The notes beneath the pieces were generated by a model. The model made no database searches. It saw only the letters and a list, made by a program, of their open reading frames with translations, and was not told the origin of the DNA. Shown here in pieces: positions 11,513 to 21,119 of a DNA stretch of 60,000 nt; the first letter of the stretch is position 1; every line of letters begins with the position of its first letter. The stretch is from Diphasiastrum complanatum (Eukaryota; Streptophyta; Lycopodiopsida; Lycopodiales; Lycopodiaceae). The position numbers and the translations under genes were made by a program. Location: the NCBI GenBank assembly GCA_029204225.1, contig CM055101.1:3542684-3602683 (forward strand), written 5' to 3'.

Positions 11513-11793
11513 TGGGACAATTAGCAGCAGAGAAAGCCCGCTGCAAGGCATGGCACAATCGGCGATTGCACAAGAAAGATCTGGAAGCAAGAGATCTTGC
11601 ATTGATGTACAAAACCAAGCTGATCAAGGGTAAGTTGAATTTTACTAGGGAAGGCCCGTATAAAGTGAAGGAAATCTTGAATTATGGTGCAGTAATTCTT
11701 GAGCACTTGGATGGAAAACGATTTGATACTCCGATAAATAGCAGCCGATTACGCAACTTTCGGCAGCCTGCTTCGCCAGTTCAGCAAGCTTGA
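11513..11793 (+). pseudogene. Ty3/gypsy integrase C-terminus with GPY/F-like module
   Basis: About 93 codons resemble the end of a gypsy integrase: a basic region (KARCKAWHNRRLHKKDL), then a GPY/F-like module (LNFTREGPYKVKEIL, GAVILEHLDGK) and a closing NSSRLRNF. No chromodomain follows, which fits non-chromovirus gypsy lineages such as Tat/Athila. The catalytic core and all upstream pol are missing; the left edge is a breakpoint with the minus-strand ORF at about 11505-11512. A second, related tail is at 49455-50024. Confidence 0.7.
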
Positions 11794-12615
11794 TCTCAAT
11801 ATATTTTTTCATTTTATTTTTTTTTAATTTTTTGTTTTCAGTAATTAATTTGCTGACTTTTTTTGGAAAAAGACAGTTAAAAAAATAAATAGATAAATAA
11901 ATAAAGAGAAAAAAGAAAAAATAAGGAAAGACTGATGAGCAAAAGTCAGGAAGTCATCAGCATAAGGAAAAGGAAGCACAGTATTTTTATGGAAAATGAC
12001 TTAGAAAACCATTGTTTTGGGCAGATTTGGCCAATACAGTATCAGAAACCCTCGCTTAGCTCTCAAACTGTACATCCATCCTTGATTTATCTAAATTGAG
12101 GTGGGCGAAGGTTTCTGACAAGAGAAAATTCAATTTTTGAGTCAAGCGAATGTTCAGTGATATGCCATTTTGGGAACCTTCGCCGAGCATCATAACATCA
12201 TTATGAACCTTCGCCGACCTACTAGATGATCTTAAAATGTCAAAATTAGGTTGTCCATAAGTTCAGATTGTGAAAAAAGACATTTATGACAGTACCTGGG
12301 CAAAGGTTCATCCTTCGCCAGCCCTGGAAAACGTTCGTGTGATAGGTTCAGATCCCTAGAAACCTTTGCTGAGATTTTTATAGCCTAATTTTACATTACT
12401 ATATCTACCTGCAAATTTTTGTTCAGAACTGATCAGCCCAACTACTATTTAGTGTAATGGACCCACCAAATTCACTTATAAGTTGGTTGAATCTGATTCA
12501 TTTCTCACTTGTGCTAGCAAAACTCTTGCGAATTTTTCTTGCGACCAAAGCCTTTCAAATTTCCTGCATTGCCTTCTGATACACTTTCACGCGTTATAAT
12601 TTCTCTCTGATCATC
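11794..12615 (+). other. Spacer between gypsy integrase and a downstream ORF
   Basis: AT-rich sequence with A-runs near 11880-11920 and repeated CCTTCGCC-type words between 12110 and 12370. No coding potential is visible. In an intact element this would be the post-pol spacer. The 12100-12370 part contains four copies of a (G/A)AACCTTCGCC-like word. Confidence 0.4.
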
Positions 12616-14623
12616 ATGTCTTCTACCGATACTTCCCAGTCTCCACACTAAGCTATCCATCGTGATGTCCCATCTGCAACGGACATCATGATTCTTCCTA
12701 GCACAAGCATGGTCACTCAGTGGATGACCCTTGCGGAGCCTCTACTTACTGCAATGGGTATTCATGAGAGAGCCTTTTCGGGATGCATCAATATGGATTT
12801 CATCACTCTTGCCTTCAGTACGTGGAAAGAAGAGAAATCCAAGTTTTATATCACCTTCCAAGGAGCCACACACAAGGTGCAAGTCACTGAGGCCACACTT
12901 GCAGCTATAGGAATCTCATCCGGTACGTAAGCCTCACCCAATCACAAGCACGCCAAACAGGCCATCAAGCCATACATTGACCTCACCAACGATCTGCACT
13001 GGACTAATGATGGCTATCTTCTGGAAGCCATCACTGAGCCTTCCATTCACGTCGCTGCCTAGCTGTTGAATCATTTCCTGATGGTTGGCAACCTCAGGAT
13101 AGACCGCATCACATCTCAAATCCTTCACAGGATAGTGGAGTCCCACACAAAGTTGGCCAAGGCCCCTCTTGAACCATATAACTGGTTCAAGACTATTCCC
13201 AGTGAGCTCAAGCGAGATATTAAGGCCAATACAAAGCAATAGTTCGCCGCTGGCTCTCTATTGTCCCTCTTAGCCGCTTCTCACTTAGAAAACAGAATCC
13301 ATGGCTTCCACCTGGATTCTATGCTTTCGGTTTATGAAGAAGCACCGGCCGAGTCATCTCATCAGGCCTCAAGTTCTCATAGTCGTCGTCGTCCATGCAT
13401 CGAGATCGTAATTACTGACTCGCCTTCCGTGTCACGACAACGTACTAGGCATACCTCATCAGCTGCACTTTCACCACCTGTTGCTGTTTGCACTGAACTA
13501 CCCATTCCCCTCACCTCTGATGCCCTCTGCTCCCATACAAGGACAGTCTGTGACCATTGGGCCTACCATTCCCATCACAGCTGCCCAGGCCGCCTCACCC
13601 CCACACCGAAGCAACCTCACCCAACACACAGTTCTTCATGGATATGTTCGATGATTCCGACCCCCTTGGGGCCACCGAAATCTTTGACATGCCCCAGAGC
13701 CTAGCGCCCTTTGAACCCCAATCCCCTAGAAGAGGATTCAGGCATATCCATGAAGCTACTATTGGTGTTGAAGATGCCAGTCAGCAACCACCCACACAAG
13801 GTAGCCCAGCCACACTTCGGATCGACACAACTGTAAAGTAACCAAAGCAGTTCGACGCCACGCCACGGTGCCTTAAGGGTTTGAAGACGAGGATATTTTT
13901 GAAGAAGAAGAGACCTTGGCACCTGTTCCACGCCTACCACGGACAGTACCATCAGGGTCTCCTATTGCTGCCACCTCCATGACTGTCGATTCTGGTGATG
14001 CTCTCGGATTAATTTCAAGCCTTGGGCAAGTGATCTAGTCTATGTTGGATAAGAAGAAGGAAATGGAGCAGAGGATCTCTGATTTAGGATCCGAAGACAC
14101 TCTGATCAACCAGAAAATTGTCCAGCTGGATCGAGAGGTGAAGATAGCCAAGCAACATGAAGAAAAGTCTGAAAGCAAAAAGACACTGGCCCAGCAACAA
14201 GATGATCGCTTGGAAACCTACATCAGCTCCCTGCAAAACGCCCTGACAACCGCACAGGATCAGGTAGATAAGACAGTGCAAGATGCCAAGCAACAGGTGC
14301 AGCTGCTGAAGGGACAATTACAAATGGCCGAACAAGATTGCACACGGCTTCAAGGTGAATTGGATGCGACCACCCTTGAGCGTGATGCATATCTACAAAC
14401 ACAAATACCTGATCATTCGGTCACACCGACAGAGATTGCATATTTGTTCAAGAAAGTGGAAACATACAAAGTAGCCCTTCAGGGATTCCAAGACCGCTTT
14501 GATAGGTTCAAAGGAGTAACTTCAACCGAGTTGGCAAAGGCAAAAGAGACCATCAACGTCTATGAAAAAGCCGTCGCTCAAGTGTTGGAAGCCGGACCAC
14601 AAATATCATTGTTGTGGATTTAG
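12616..14623 (+). pseudogene. Decayed post-integrase ORF with C-terminal coiled coil
   Basis: A long reading frame can be followed from ATG 12616 (MSSTDTSQ) through stops at 12649, 12928, about 13060 and 13240, then a frame change near 13560 and another near 13860, to TAG 14621-14623. The first part (12688-13330) is globular, with WMTLAEPLLTAMG and TLAAIGISSG. The middle is Pro/Ser-rich. The last 190 codons are charged heptad-like sequence (KKKEMEQRISDL, LQMAEQDCTRLQGEL), a clear coiled coil. Extra ORFs after pol are known in Tat/Athila-type gypsy elements, and the position fits. I cannot assign a function; no signal peptide or obvious membrane segment is visible. Confidence 0.55.
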
Positions 14624-15687
14624 GGTAAATGGAAGTAGGGTTAATGGATGTAGTGTTAATGGATGTTAGTGTTAGATCCTCCATTCATGTTGAAATCTGA
14701 ACTATACTATTGCTCTCATGGGAACGAACCTACGCGTGACAACTAACTCCGTCTCTTTGATGCTAGATTGACTAGATCTTGGATTCAGGTTAGGCAAGGA
14801 AAGAAACCCACTACAGGGTGTGAAGTTAAGAATAGGCATTTGTAAGGAACCTAAGTATCTCATCAGTCATTTCTCGACAAAATGATGCATCTAGTACCTC
14901 CAAGGTTCCTCATGAGTGTTTTACAAGAGCCAAAAGAGTTTGATCTCTAGCCTATTTGGTACAAAGGTTGCACAGATTTTAGTATAAGTGATGCTAATAT
15001 TTTGTAATGGCTCCATGGCAACCAGAACAATAATAATATTGCATATTTCAGATAGCCGAATATCAGACACATATTGTAAGCTGAGCAGGCCTCAAGATAA
15101 CAATCAAACATACATGTCGTACATTGTTCGTTGAAAGCTGACAAAGTGAACTTCCAGATCTAGTAACAAGTGTCGTTATAGCATTATCACTACAAAATGT
15201 GATCAACCTAAGACACCTCCCATAGATTGCAAGAAATATTTAGCATGTGCTCACAGAGTCAACAGGTAAATAATTTCATTTTATATTAGAGCATTTTTTC
15301 ACTTTAGTTTTTTACTCCATGTTTTTAAAAGAAAAATTGATGACTAAATATCTTAATTTTTATGAAAGATTTTTATGCAGTATCTTCTTCGAAGAGATTT
15401 TAGAATTGCTCTGAGCCATGGATGTGGACATGGATCGCAAGGCACTAGGAGGACTACAAATGTTGTTGCTTTTTGGGAGCCAATCACCACTTCATCAGCA
15501 CCACCATGACCTAATACTCATTATCATTCGGCACCCACACCTTCTTCACATAATGCAAGTCTAGTTATTATATCCACTCTTTCTATATCATGTATTTGTG
15601 GCTCTCATACAACTACATATAAGCTACAATATCAATAAAAACTCATAAGTAACGCTCCTGATTTGGTTAGTTGCACCAGATTTAACT
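14624..15687. other. No recognisable gene
   Basis: Short stop-rich frames only. It may include the remainder of the gypsy element's 3' region. The copia RNase H fragment starts at about 15688. Confidence 0.4.
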
Positions 15688-16068
15688 ATCTCATTGTCAT
15701 CTAGTGAGGCCGAGTACAAAGCACTTACACATTGCACAAAGGAGATGGTATGGATCAAGAGGATGATCAAGGATCTTCACTTGCTAGATTTTTTAGAGAG
15801 CCCAATCATCTTGTGTGACAACCTAGCAGCCCAAAAGTTGGCAACCAATCATATCTTTCATGCTAGGAGCAAGCATATTGAGGTGGCATATCACTTTGTG
15901 AGGGAGCAAGTCATGGAAAAGGAGGTGGAGCTTCAACATGTGTCCTCAAAGGAATGTGTAGCTGATATCTTCACCAAATCATTGGGAAAGGAGTTGTTCA
16001 TGAATCATAGGACTTCACTTGGAGTGTTATCAAAGTCTATGCTAAAACTAGTTGAAGAGGGAGTGTGA
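15688..16068 (+). pseudogene. Copia RNase H C-terminal fragment
   Basis: Starts abruptly inside RNase H (LSSSEAEYKAL) and runs open to TGA at 16066-16068. It contains the HARSKHIEV and CVADIFTKSL motifs typical of copia RNase H ends. The second catalytic Asp is present (LCDN), but the first Asp region (DSD) is missing. It ends KLVEEGV, whose codons form the polypurine tract, so the gene runs into its 3' LTR. It is closely related to the minus-strand RNase H at 18693-19334. Confidence 0.8.
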
Positions 16069-16164
16069 AAGATTTCAACTAGTTTAGTTAGATTTGTTAC
16101 ATTTGTTTATTTGACAACTGAGGCCAATTTCATATTAGACTTAGAGTTTGACTTTTCAAAGTTA
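16054..16164 (+). repeat. Polypurine tract and truncated 3' LTR
   Basis: The purine tract GAAGAGGGAG (16054-16063) is followed by an LTR starting TGTGAAAGATTTCAACTAG. It matches the LTR start of the minus-strand copy at 18751 until CAAAGTT at 16163, where the homology stops abruptly at a TCTATATATACTA sequence. Confidence 0.65.
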
Positions 16165-16270
16165 TCTATATATACTAAAAGAAAAGTGGTTTTCGGGCAG
16201 CTCATGCTGCCCGGTCACGCTTGGGCAGGGCACCGTCACTGTTGCTATTTGAATCTATTGGTCGTGCTCT
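16165..16270 (+). mobile_element. Possible Helitron-like 5' end
   Basis: The LTR is interrupted after ...GTTA by TCTATATATACTAAAAG, close to the TC-start of plant Helitron 5' termini. A GC-rich stretch with GGGCAGCTCATGCTGCCCG follows. A similar arrangement is at 26961-27040. No 3' hairpin plus CTRR end was found, so the size is unknown. Confidence 0.25.
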
Positions 16271-17078
16271 TCTTCACAACCATTCCTCGATGGTCGTGCT
16301 CTTCTTCACAGCATTCCTCAATTACTCATCACGCTTGCTAGCCGTCTACTGGGCGCACCTAGCCCACTCTCTGTTTTTCTACTGGTCATGATGGCAGCAG
16401 ATCGCACTCTTCTACTCTGACTGTGCTCTTTTTTTCCTACTATGACAGTGCCTGATTCGATGGTTTCTTCTATATTATCTAATCCAAATGCCAATGTAAT
16501 CTTTGGTGTTGTCATTAACAACAGCTTTCATGGCACCATTCACATAATTGTGATTGTTATTGGCTTTCGAGACCCTACAGCCAAAAGCACCAACAGAAAA
16601 GGTGATGACAAATGCAAGGGTAGGACTATGGAGGATGATATTTCGTTCTGGGAACAAAATCGGTTTCAAGGATGGCCAAAAGTACCTCCATTTCTGCAAA
16701 AGCAATCCAGAAGAAATAGAAAGGGTATCATTTAGCATTGTGTAATTTTGGAGATTGCTTGTGTATGTGCAGGTTATTGTGAGTCTCATATAGTTTTCCT
16801 AATGCAGATATATTACCTAGGCTGTTGTGATAAAAAAGTAAAGGTTATTGAACATTCGGTATGTTTGATCAGCTCTTAATGCACAGTTGAGAGCTCTTCA
16901 AAAAAGAATGTGAAAGCTTTTTTGCATAGCAAAACTCCTATTATGCTACCCAAGGGAAAGCTAAAGCAAGACATCAACGAAGAGACAAATGAAGAAGTTA
17001 GAATGACAGGATACATTGAAAGGCTCACGAGGGTGATTTAAAAGTGTGTTGAATTGAAGTGTGGTATTTCTTAAGGAA
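16271..17078. other. No recognisable gene; short overlapping frames
   Basis: Contains mutually overlapping small frames on both strands (16318-16789), none with family motifs. It could be the interior of the insertion that starts at 16165. Confidence 0.35.
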
Positions 17079-17690
17079 TTTTAAATATTGGAAAAATCTA
17101 TCTAATGTTGTAAGTAGGGGTCCTAAAAATGCCAAAGATGAATTGAGCTCTTTTGGCTTAGTAAAGACTCATCTTAGAATAAAATACTCAAGGTAGGGAG
17201 AAGTAGAAACTCGAGCTACCATAGGAATTGCCATTTGTACTTTGCATACCACATTTAATGCATAAAAATACTAGGTGGCACAATTAGACATATTGAGGTG
17301 GCTTGAATAAGTCTAGATAGCTTGAGAGGTGGATTCATAACTCCAATTCAACTCAAAGTAGGAGGAGAGTCCATGGATCTATATATATGTGATGTACTCT
17401 CATTGAGAAGATGATGATTTTTGTGTGTAATGCAAATTTGGAGACTAAGCTCTTTGTGCCCTCTCTCTCTACTCGAGTTTGTACATTCGTATTCTCTCTC
17501 TAGTCAAGTTGAGGCATTTATTATACTTAGTTTCATATTTTGTTGATAGATCTTGCTTGTAACGCAATAATATTTCTTGTATGATCAGCCTTCCTATTGT
17601 CAATCAATGCTAGTTTGATCTTCATAGTATTATTGGGCTTAGGAGATCAAAAGTACATGTGTAGGGCATCCCACACGTGTGAATTCAACA
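17079..17690 (+). repeat. 5' LTR of the 17079-25917 copia
   Basis: A block of about 612 bp nearly identical to 25305-25917. It ends GAATTCAACA directly before a PBS, so it is a plus-strand 5' LTR. Its first bases (TTTTAAATATTGG) are altered compared with TGTTAAAATATTGG in the 3' LTR. The bases flanking this pair (AGGAA on the left, GGTTT after 25917) are not a target duplication, so one side has been rearranged. It contains CACACGTGTG at 17672-17681. Confidence 0.8.
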
Positions 17691-18313
17691 TGGTATCAGA
17701 GCCTACCTAAGATTTACAAGCAAATCTAATCAAAAAGTTTGCAAATTTGATCAGATTTCAAGCTAGAAATTGTCTAGATTCTACTTTCTAGATAGTTTGT
17801 AGTTTTCTGGTGATTTGGGCCTCAAACCACTTTGATCGGTCCAGATCAGGTACTGTACATAATTTTAGGTGCAGGCACGTGTGAAATCCGCCCATTTTCA
17901 GTTTGGTGGTTCTCTCTCACCTTAGATCCAAATTTCATGCAATTTGGCCCACTAGAAAGCTAGAAATGTGTAGAATCTGATGCAATTTGAACAGTTGGAT
18001 AAGCCAATCAATAGTTATGAGCTTTTGAATAGGTGTAGGTAGGGCGCCTAGACCTATGGCAAATCTTGAGTACATGTCATTTGTTGCTTGAATGATCACA
18101 AAAATCATCCAAAAGTTGACCAATCTCATCTACATGTGATTTAGGCTAAATTTAGAGGATCTAGACAAATTGTTTCACACAAATAGATTGTATTTGAGTC
18201 AATTTGACATTTTTGGAGTATTTCACACGTGTGAAATTCAGAGAACCATAACTTTTGTCATACTTCATCTTTTTTGATGATTCAAATCTTCAAGCTACTG
18301 TATTTCACACGTG
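17691..18313 (+). other. Primer-binding site and leader of the 17079 copia
   Basis: TGGTATCAGAGCC starts at 17691. The leader that follows resembles 59736-60000, the leader of another element: both have GTACTGTACA followed about 20 bases later by a (G)CAC(G/T)TGTGA word. Palindromic G-box words occur at 17876, 18220-18237 and 18306. No gag follows, because a minus-strand element fragment occupies the next part. Confidence 0.6.
18220..18237. promoter_or_regulatory. 18-bp perfect palindrome with G-box core
   Basis: ATTTCACACGTGTGAAAT is its own reverse complement. The same 14-16-bp core is found in the E1 and E2 LTRs and, shortened to CACACGTGTG, in the 17079 and 59643 LTR ends. Confidence 0.5.
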
Positions 18314-18751
18314 TGGATCCAAAAATAGCAAATATAGATCATTCTACACATAGAATTGCAAGCAATCACCAAGATAGTGCACCAATGGATAGTAGAACCC
18401 AAGAGAACCATGTATAAGCATGAAATGAGATAGAGAAGAGAGAAGATGACTCTCTCCACGAGTTACATCCTTTTATAGCAGGTCCAAACCCTATTTGGCC
18501 ACTTGGCTTTCCCACCAAAATGCTAACCCTACCAATTTTGGGTCTAGATTCAATGTACCCAACTTATTCAAATTGAATCTACTCAAACTCGCATTCTATC
18601 TTTCCCACACTTTCAAAAAGTATTTATTCAAGTGAAATTTAGACTAATGAACTTTGAAAAGTCAACCTCTAAGTCTAACACAAGTTTTGGCCTCAATATG
18701 CCAAATATGGAAATATTGCAAAATGAGATGAAACTAGTTGAATCTTTCCCA
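18314..18751 (-). repeat. 3' LTR of a minus-strand copia fragment
   Basis: The right border is firm: the purine tract of the RNase H gene ends at 18752, and the minus strand then reads TGGGAAAGATTCAACTAG, matching the LTR start at 16064. The left border at 18314 is a guess, based on a TG and the end of unique sequence. A TATA-like CTATAAAAGG (minus strand) lies near 18475. Confidence 0.5.
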
Positions 18752-19334
18752 CTCCCTCTTCAACTAGTTTTAGCATAGACTTTGATAATACTCCAAGTGA
18801 AGTCATATGCTTCATGAATAAGTCTTTTCCTAATGCTTTGGTGAAGATATCAGCTACACATTCCCTTGAAGACACATGTTGAAGCTCCACCTCCTTTGCA
18901 ATGACTCGCTCCCTCACAAAATGATATTGTATCTCAATATGCTTGCTCCTAGCATGAAAGATAGGATTGGATGCCATTCTTTGGGCTGATTGATTGTCAC
19001 AAAAGATGATTGGGCTCTCTGAAAAATCCATCAAGTGAAGATCCTTGATCATCCTCTTGATCCATACCATCTCCTTTGTGCAACGTGTAAGAGGTTTGTA
19101 CTCGGCCTCACCTGATGACAATGAGATAGTGGCTTGTTTCTTTGACATCCATGATATAGCTCCATCACCTATGAAAATACAATAAGAACTAATGGATTTC
19201 CTATCCATTACATCTCCAGAATAGTCCGAATCTGAAAATCCAAAAAGATTAGGTGATGATCCCTCATACAATATGCCCAAATCTCGAGTTCCAATGATGT
19301 ACCTCAAAACTCGCTTTCCTAGCTTCCAATGCTC
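18693..19334 (-). pseudogene. Copia RNase H domain, minus strand
   Basis: An open frame with the complete copia RNase H signature: SDSDYSGD (first Asp), SSGEAEYKPL (Glu), FCDNQSAQ (second Asp), HARSKHIE and CVADIFTKAL. HWKLGKRVLRYI, the usual segment just upstream of RNase H, is readable from about 19334. The functional part ends at KLVEEGV with the polypurine tract at 18752-18763; the ORF's last codons read into the LTR. It is the 3' end of a piece whose middle is segment X rather than reverse transcriptase. Confidence 0.8.
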
Positions 19335-20434
19335 CTAGCATAGTTTTTGCCAATAGAACTTTGATCCATCAAAAGAATGATCTTCTTCCTAACAATAGAT
19401 CTCCTTTCAATGATCATGTAATGTTCAAAATAGAAACAACCATAATTGATATAGAGAATAGTGTCCACTTGGGATGCTTCACTATTTCTGACATCAATTT
19501 TACATGTAAAAATGTGACTAGAACATGAAGAATCAAATAGAATGTAAGTGAGATGATTCCACCATGCTTCCAACTCTGAAATCTCTTGAAAAATACAGCA
19601 AACAAACAATAAATGTGAGTGATCAACTTTTTCTTGCATGTCTCCTCCTCCTTTGTCCTTTGTTGCCTTGTATCCACCATGATACTCCATGAATGAGCCT
19701 CCATCTTCATCTTGCCACAAGAAACCATCAAACCTTGGAAATCCATGAGTAGGCGAGTACATAAATGATGCAAATCCAGCACCACATGACTCCATAAACC
19801 AAGTAGTTTGCACTAGTCCATCTTCAAGATCTACTTGACACAAGAAAATGACCATGAATTCACCAAAAATTGACAATCTCCAAGTATTGGCACCAAGTAG
19901 CTCAACACTTGAGAACTTAGCCATGGATGAGTGACATAACGAACCTCCAATAGCTTCATTTCCATCAGCAAAATCAGCCAAGAATGCTAGTACAAATCCT
20001 ACATCAAAACAATGCTCACCAATGTAGCTAGTTTTACCATATCTTGACAATTTGCACACATCCACATGAAATTGCTCAAACATGAGATAGAACAAGTAAA
20101 GTAAACCTGAACAACACTTTCTTGCTGCTCCTTTGACCTTACTTGAGTCTTCAATATGCTGTAAAAACATATCCATGACACCTTTGCCAATTACCTCTCC
20201 TTTGATGCTCTTGACTAGCTCCAAATTGCCACCTTCCCTTTTGACTAGTTGAAGCGCTTCGAGATCAACTTCTTGATCTTCAAATTGATCATCAAAGTCA
20301 TTGAAAAAACTTTGTTTTCCAAATCCATTACTTGATTTTACAGCAATATAACCTCCAACCACTTGCATAGCTCCATGTACACAAGAAGATCTTCCAAAAG
20401 ATGTTCTCATAAGAGATTGATACTCAAGATCCAT
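19319..20434 (-). CDS. Segment X: unrecognised 371-codon ORF replacing reverse transcriptase
   Basis: The first residues (MDLEYQSLMR) are still the copia INT-RT linker; the next 350 or so match no pol domain I know and lack YVDD. The sequence then shares several blocks, in the same order, with the C-terminal third of the E2 ORF: EDQEVDL, GAARKC, LLYLFYLM, GGGDMQ, CKIDVRNSEAS. A VDLEDGLV...MESCGA block matches E2 near residues 315-340. The reading frame is open to TAA at 19319. It lies in frame with the integrase upstream (20444-21119), separated only by a TGA where linker Trp is expected (W-I-Q-A-M). It joins RNase H at about 19335 in another frame. Function is unknown; a captured host sequence or a diverged element-specific protein are both possible. 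Confidence 0.6.
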   Translation of the reverse strand: MDLEYQSLMRTSFGRSSCVHGAMQVVGGYIAVKSSNGFGKQSFFNDFDDQFEDQEVDLEALQLVKREGGNLELVKSIKGEVIGKGVMDMFLQHIEDSSKVKGAARKCCSGLLYLFYLMFEQFHVDVCKLSRYGKTSYIGEHCFDVGFVLAFLADFADGNEAIGGSLCHSSMAKFSSVELLGANTWRLSIFGEFMVIFLCQVDLEDGLVQTTWFMESCGAGFASFMYSPTHGFPRFDGFLWQDEDGGSFMEYHGGYKATKDKGGGDMQEKVDHSHLLFVCCIFQEISELEAWWNHLTYILFDSSCSSHIFTCKIDVRNSEASQVDTILYINYGCFYFEHYMIIERRSIVRKKIILLMDQSSIGKNYARSIGS

Positions 20435-20443
20435 TGCTTGGAT

Positions 20444-21119
20444 TCACTCCTCTTCTTTCCTTGCTTGATCTACACTTGTAGGCTCATCCAAAGAGGTTAG
20501 GAAAGCAACATAATTTCCAGAAACTACTTGCTTACCCTTTTGATCATATATGAGCCTTGAAGGTACTTGTCTTTCTCTTGATGTTCTCCTTAGCTTTTGA
20601 CTTGATGAAGGTCCATCATCACCACCATCCAAAGTAGGATCCTTCTCATCAACATCAAGAATGTTAGATCCATCTACTTTACCATCAATCATGCTTGAAG
20701 ACACCTTTGGAATGTTTCCCTCATCAAAAATGACATCTCTACCAACAATCACTTTGTTAGTAGAAGGAATGTAAACCTTGTAGGCTTTACTCACCTCACT
20801 ATATCCAACAAAAATACCTCTTATTGAAGATGGATCCTCCTTGGTCCTATCATCAAGAGTAATGTTGACATAGCATGTGTATCCAAAGGTTCTTAGAAAG
20901 TTGACACTTGGCCTCCTCTTGAATAGCATCTCAAAAGGTGTCCTTCCATCCAAAATAGCACTCGGCCACCTATTATACAAGAAATTGGCACACAACAAAG
21001 CTTGATCCCAAAATGGTTTGTCAAGATTAGAACTTAACCTCATAGCTTTAGCACTTTCACATAAAGTTCTATTCTTCCTTTCAGCCACTCCATTTTGTTG
21101 TGGAGTCCTTGATGTTGTA
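20444..21119 (-). pseudogene. Copia integrase C-terminal half
   Basis: Starts at a breakpoint near 21119 inside the integrase core, just before the catalytic Glu motif (PQQNGVAERKNRT), and continues through the C-terminal region (WPSAILDGRTPFEML, VNITLDDRTKEDPSS, GYSEVSKAYKVYIPS). It is close to the 5717-6298 copy. It ends KEEE followed by a TGA that replaces a conserved Trp. Upstream integrase, protease and Gag are lost, because the sequence joins a plus-strand copia pol head to head. Confidence 0.75.

Noticed and set aside
12688-14623. Envelope gene of a gypsy-type element
   Set aside because: Position fits, but there is no signal peptide, fusion-like region or transmembrane anchor; only a coiled coil is clear.
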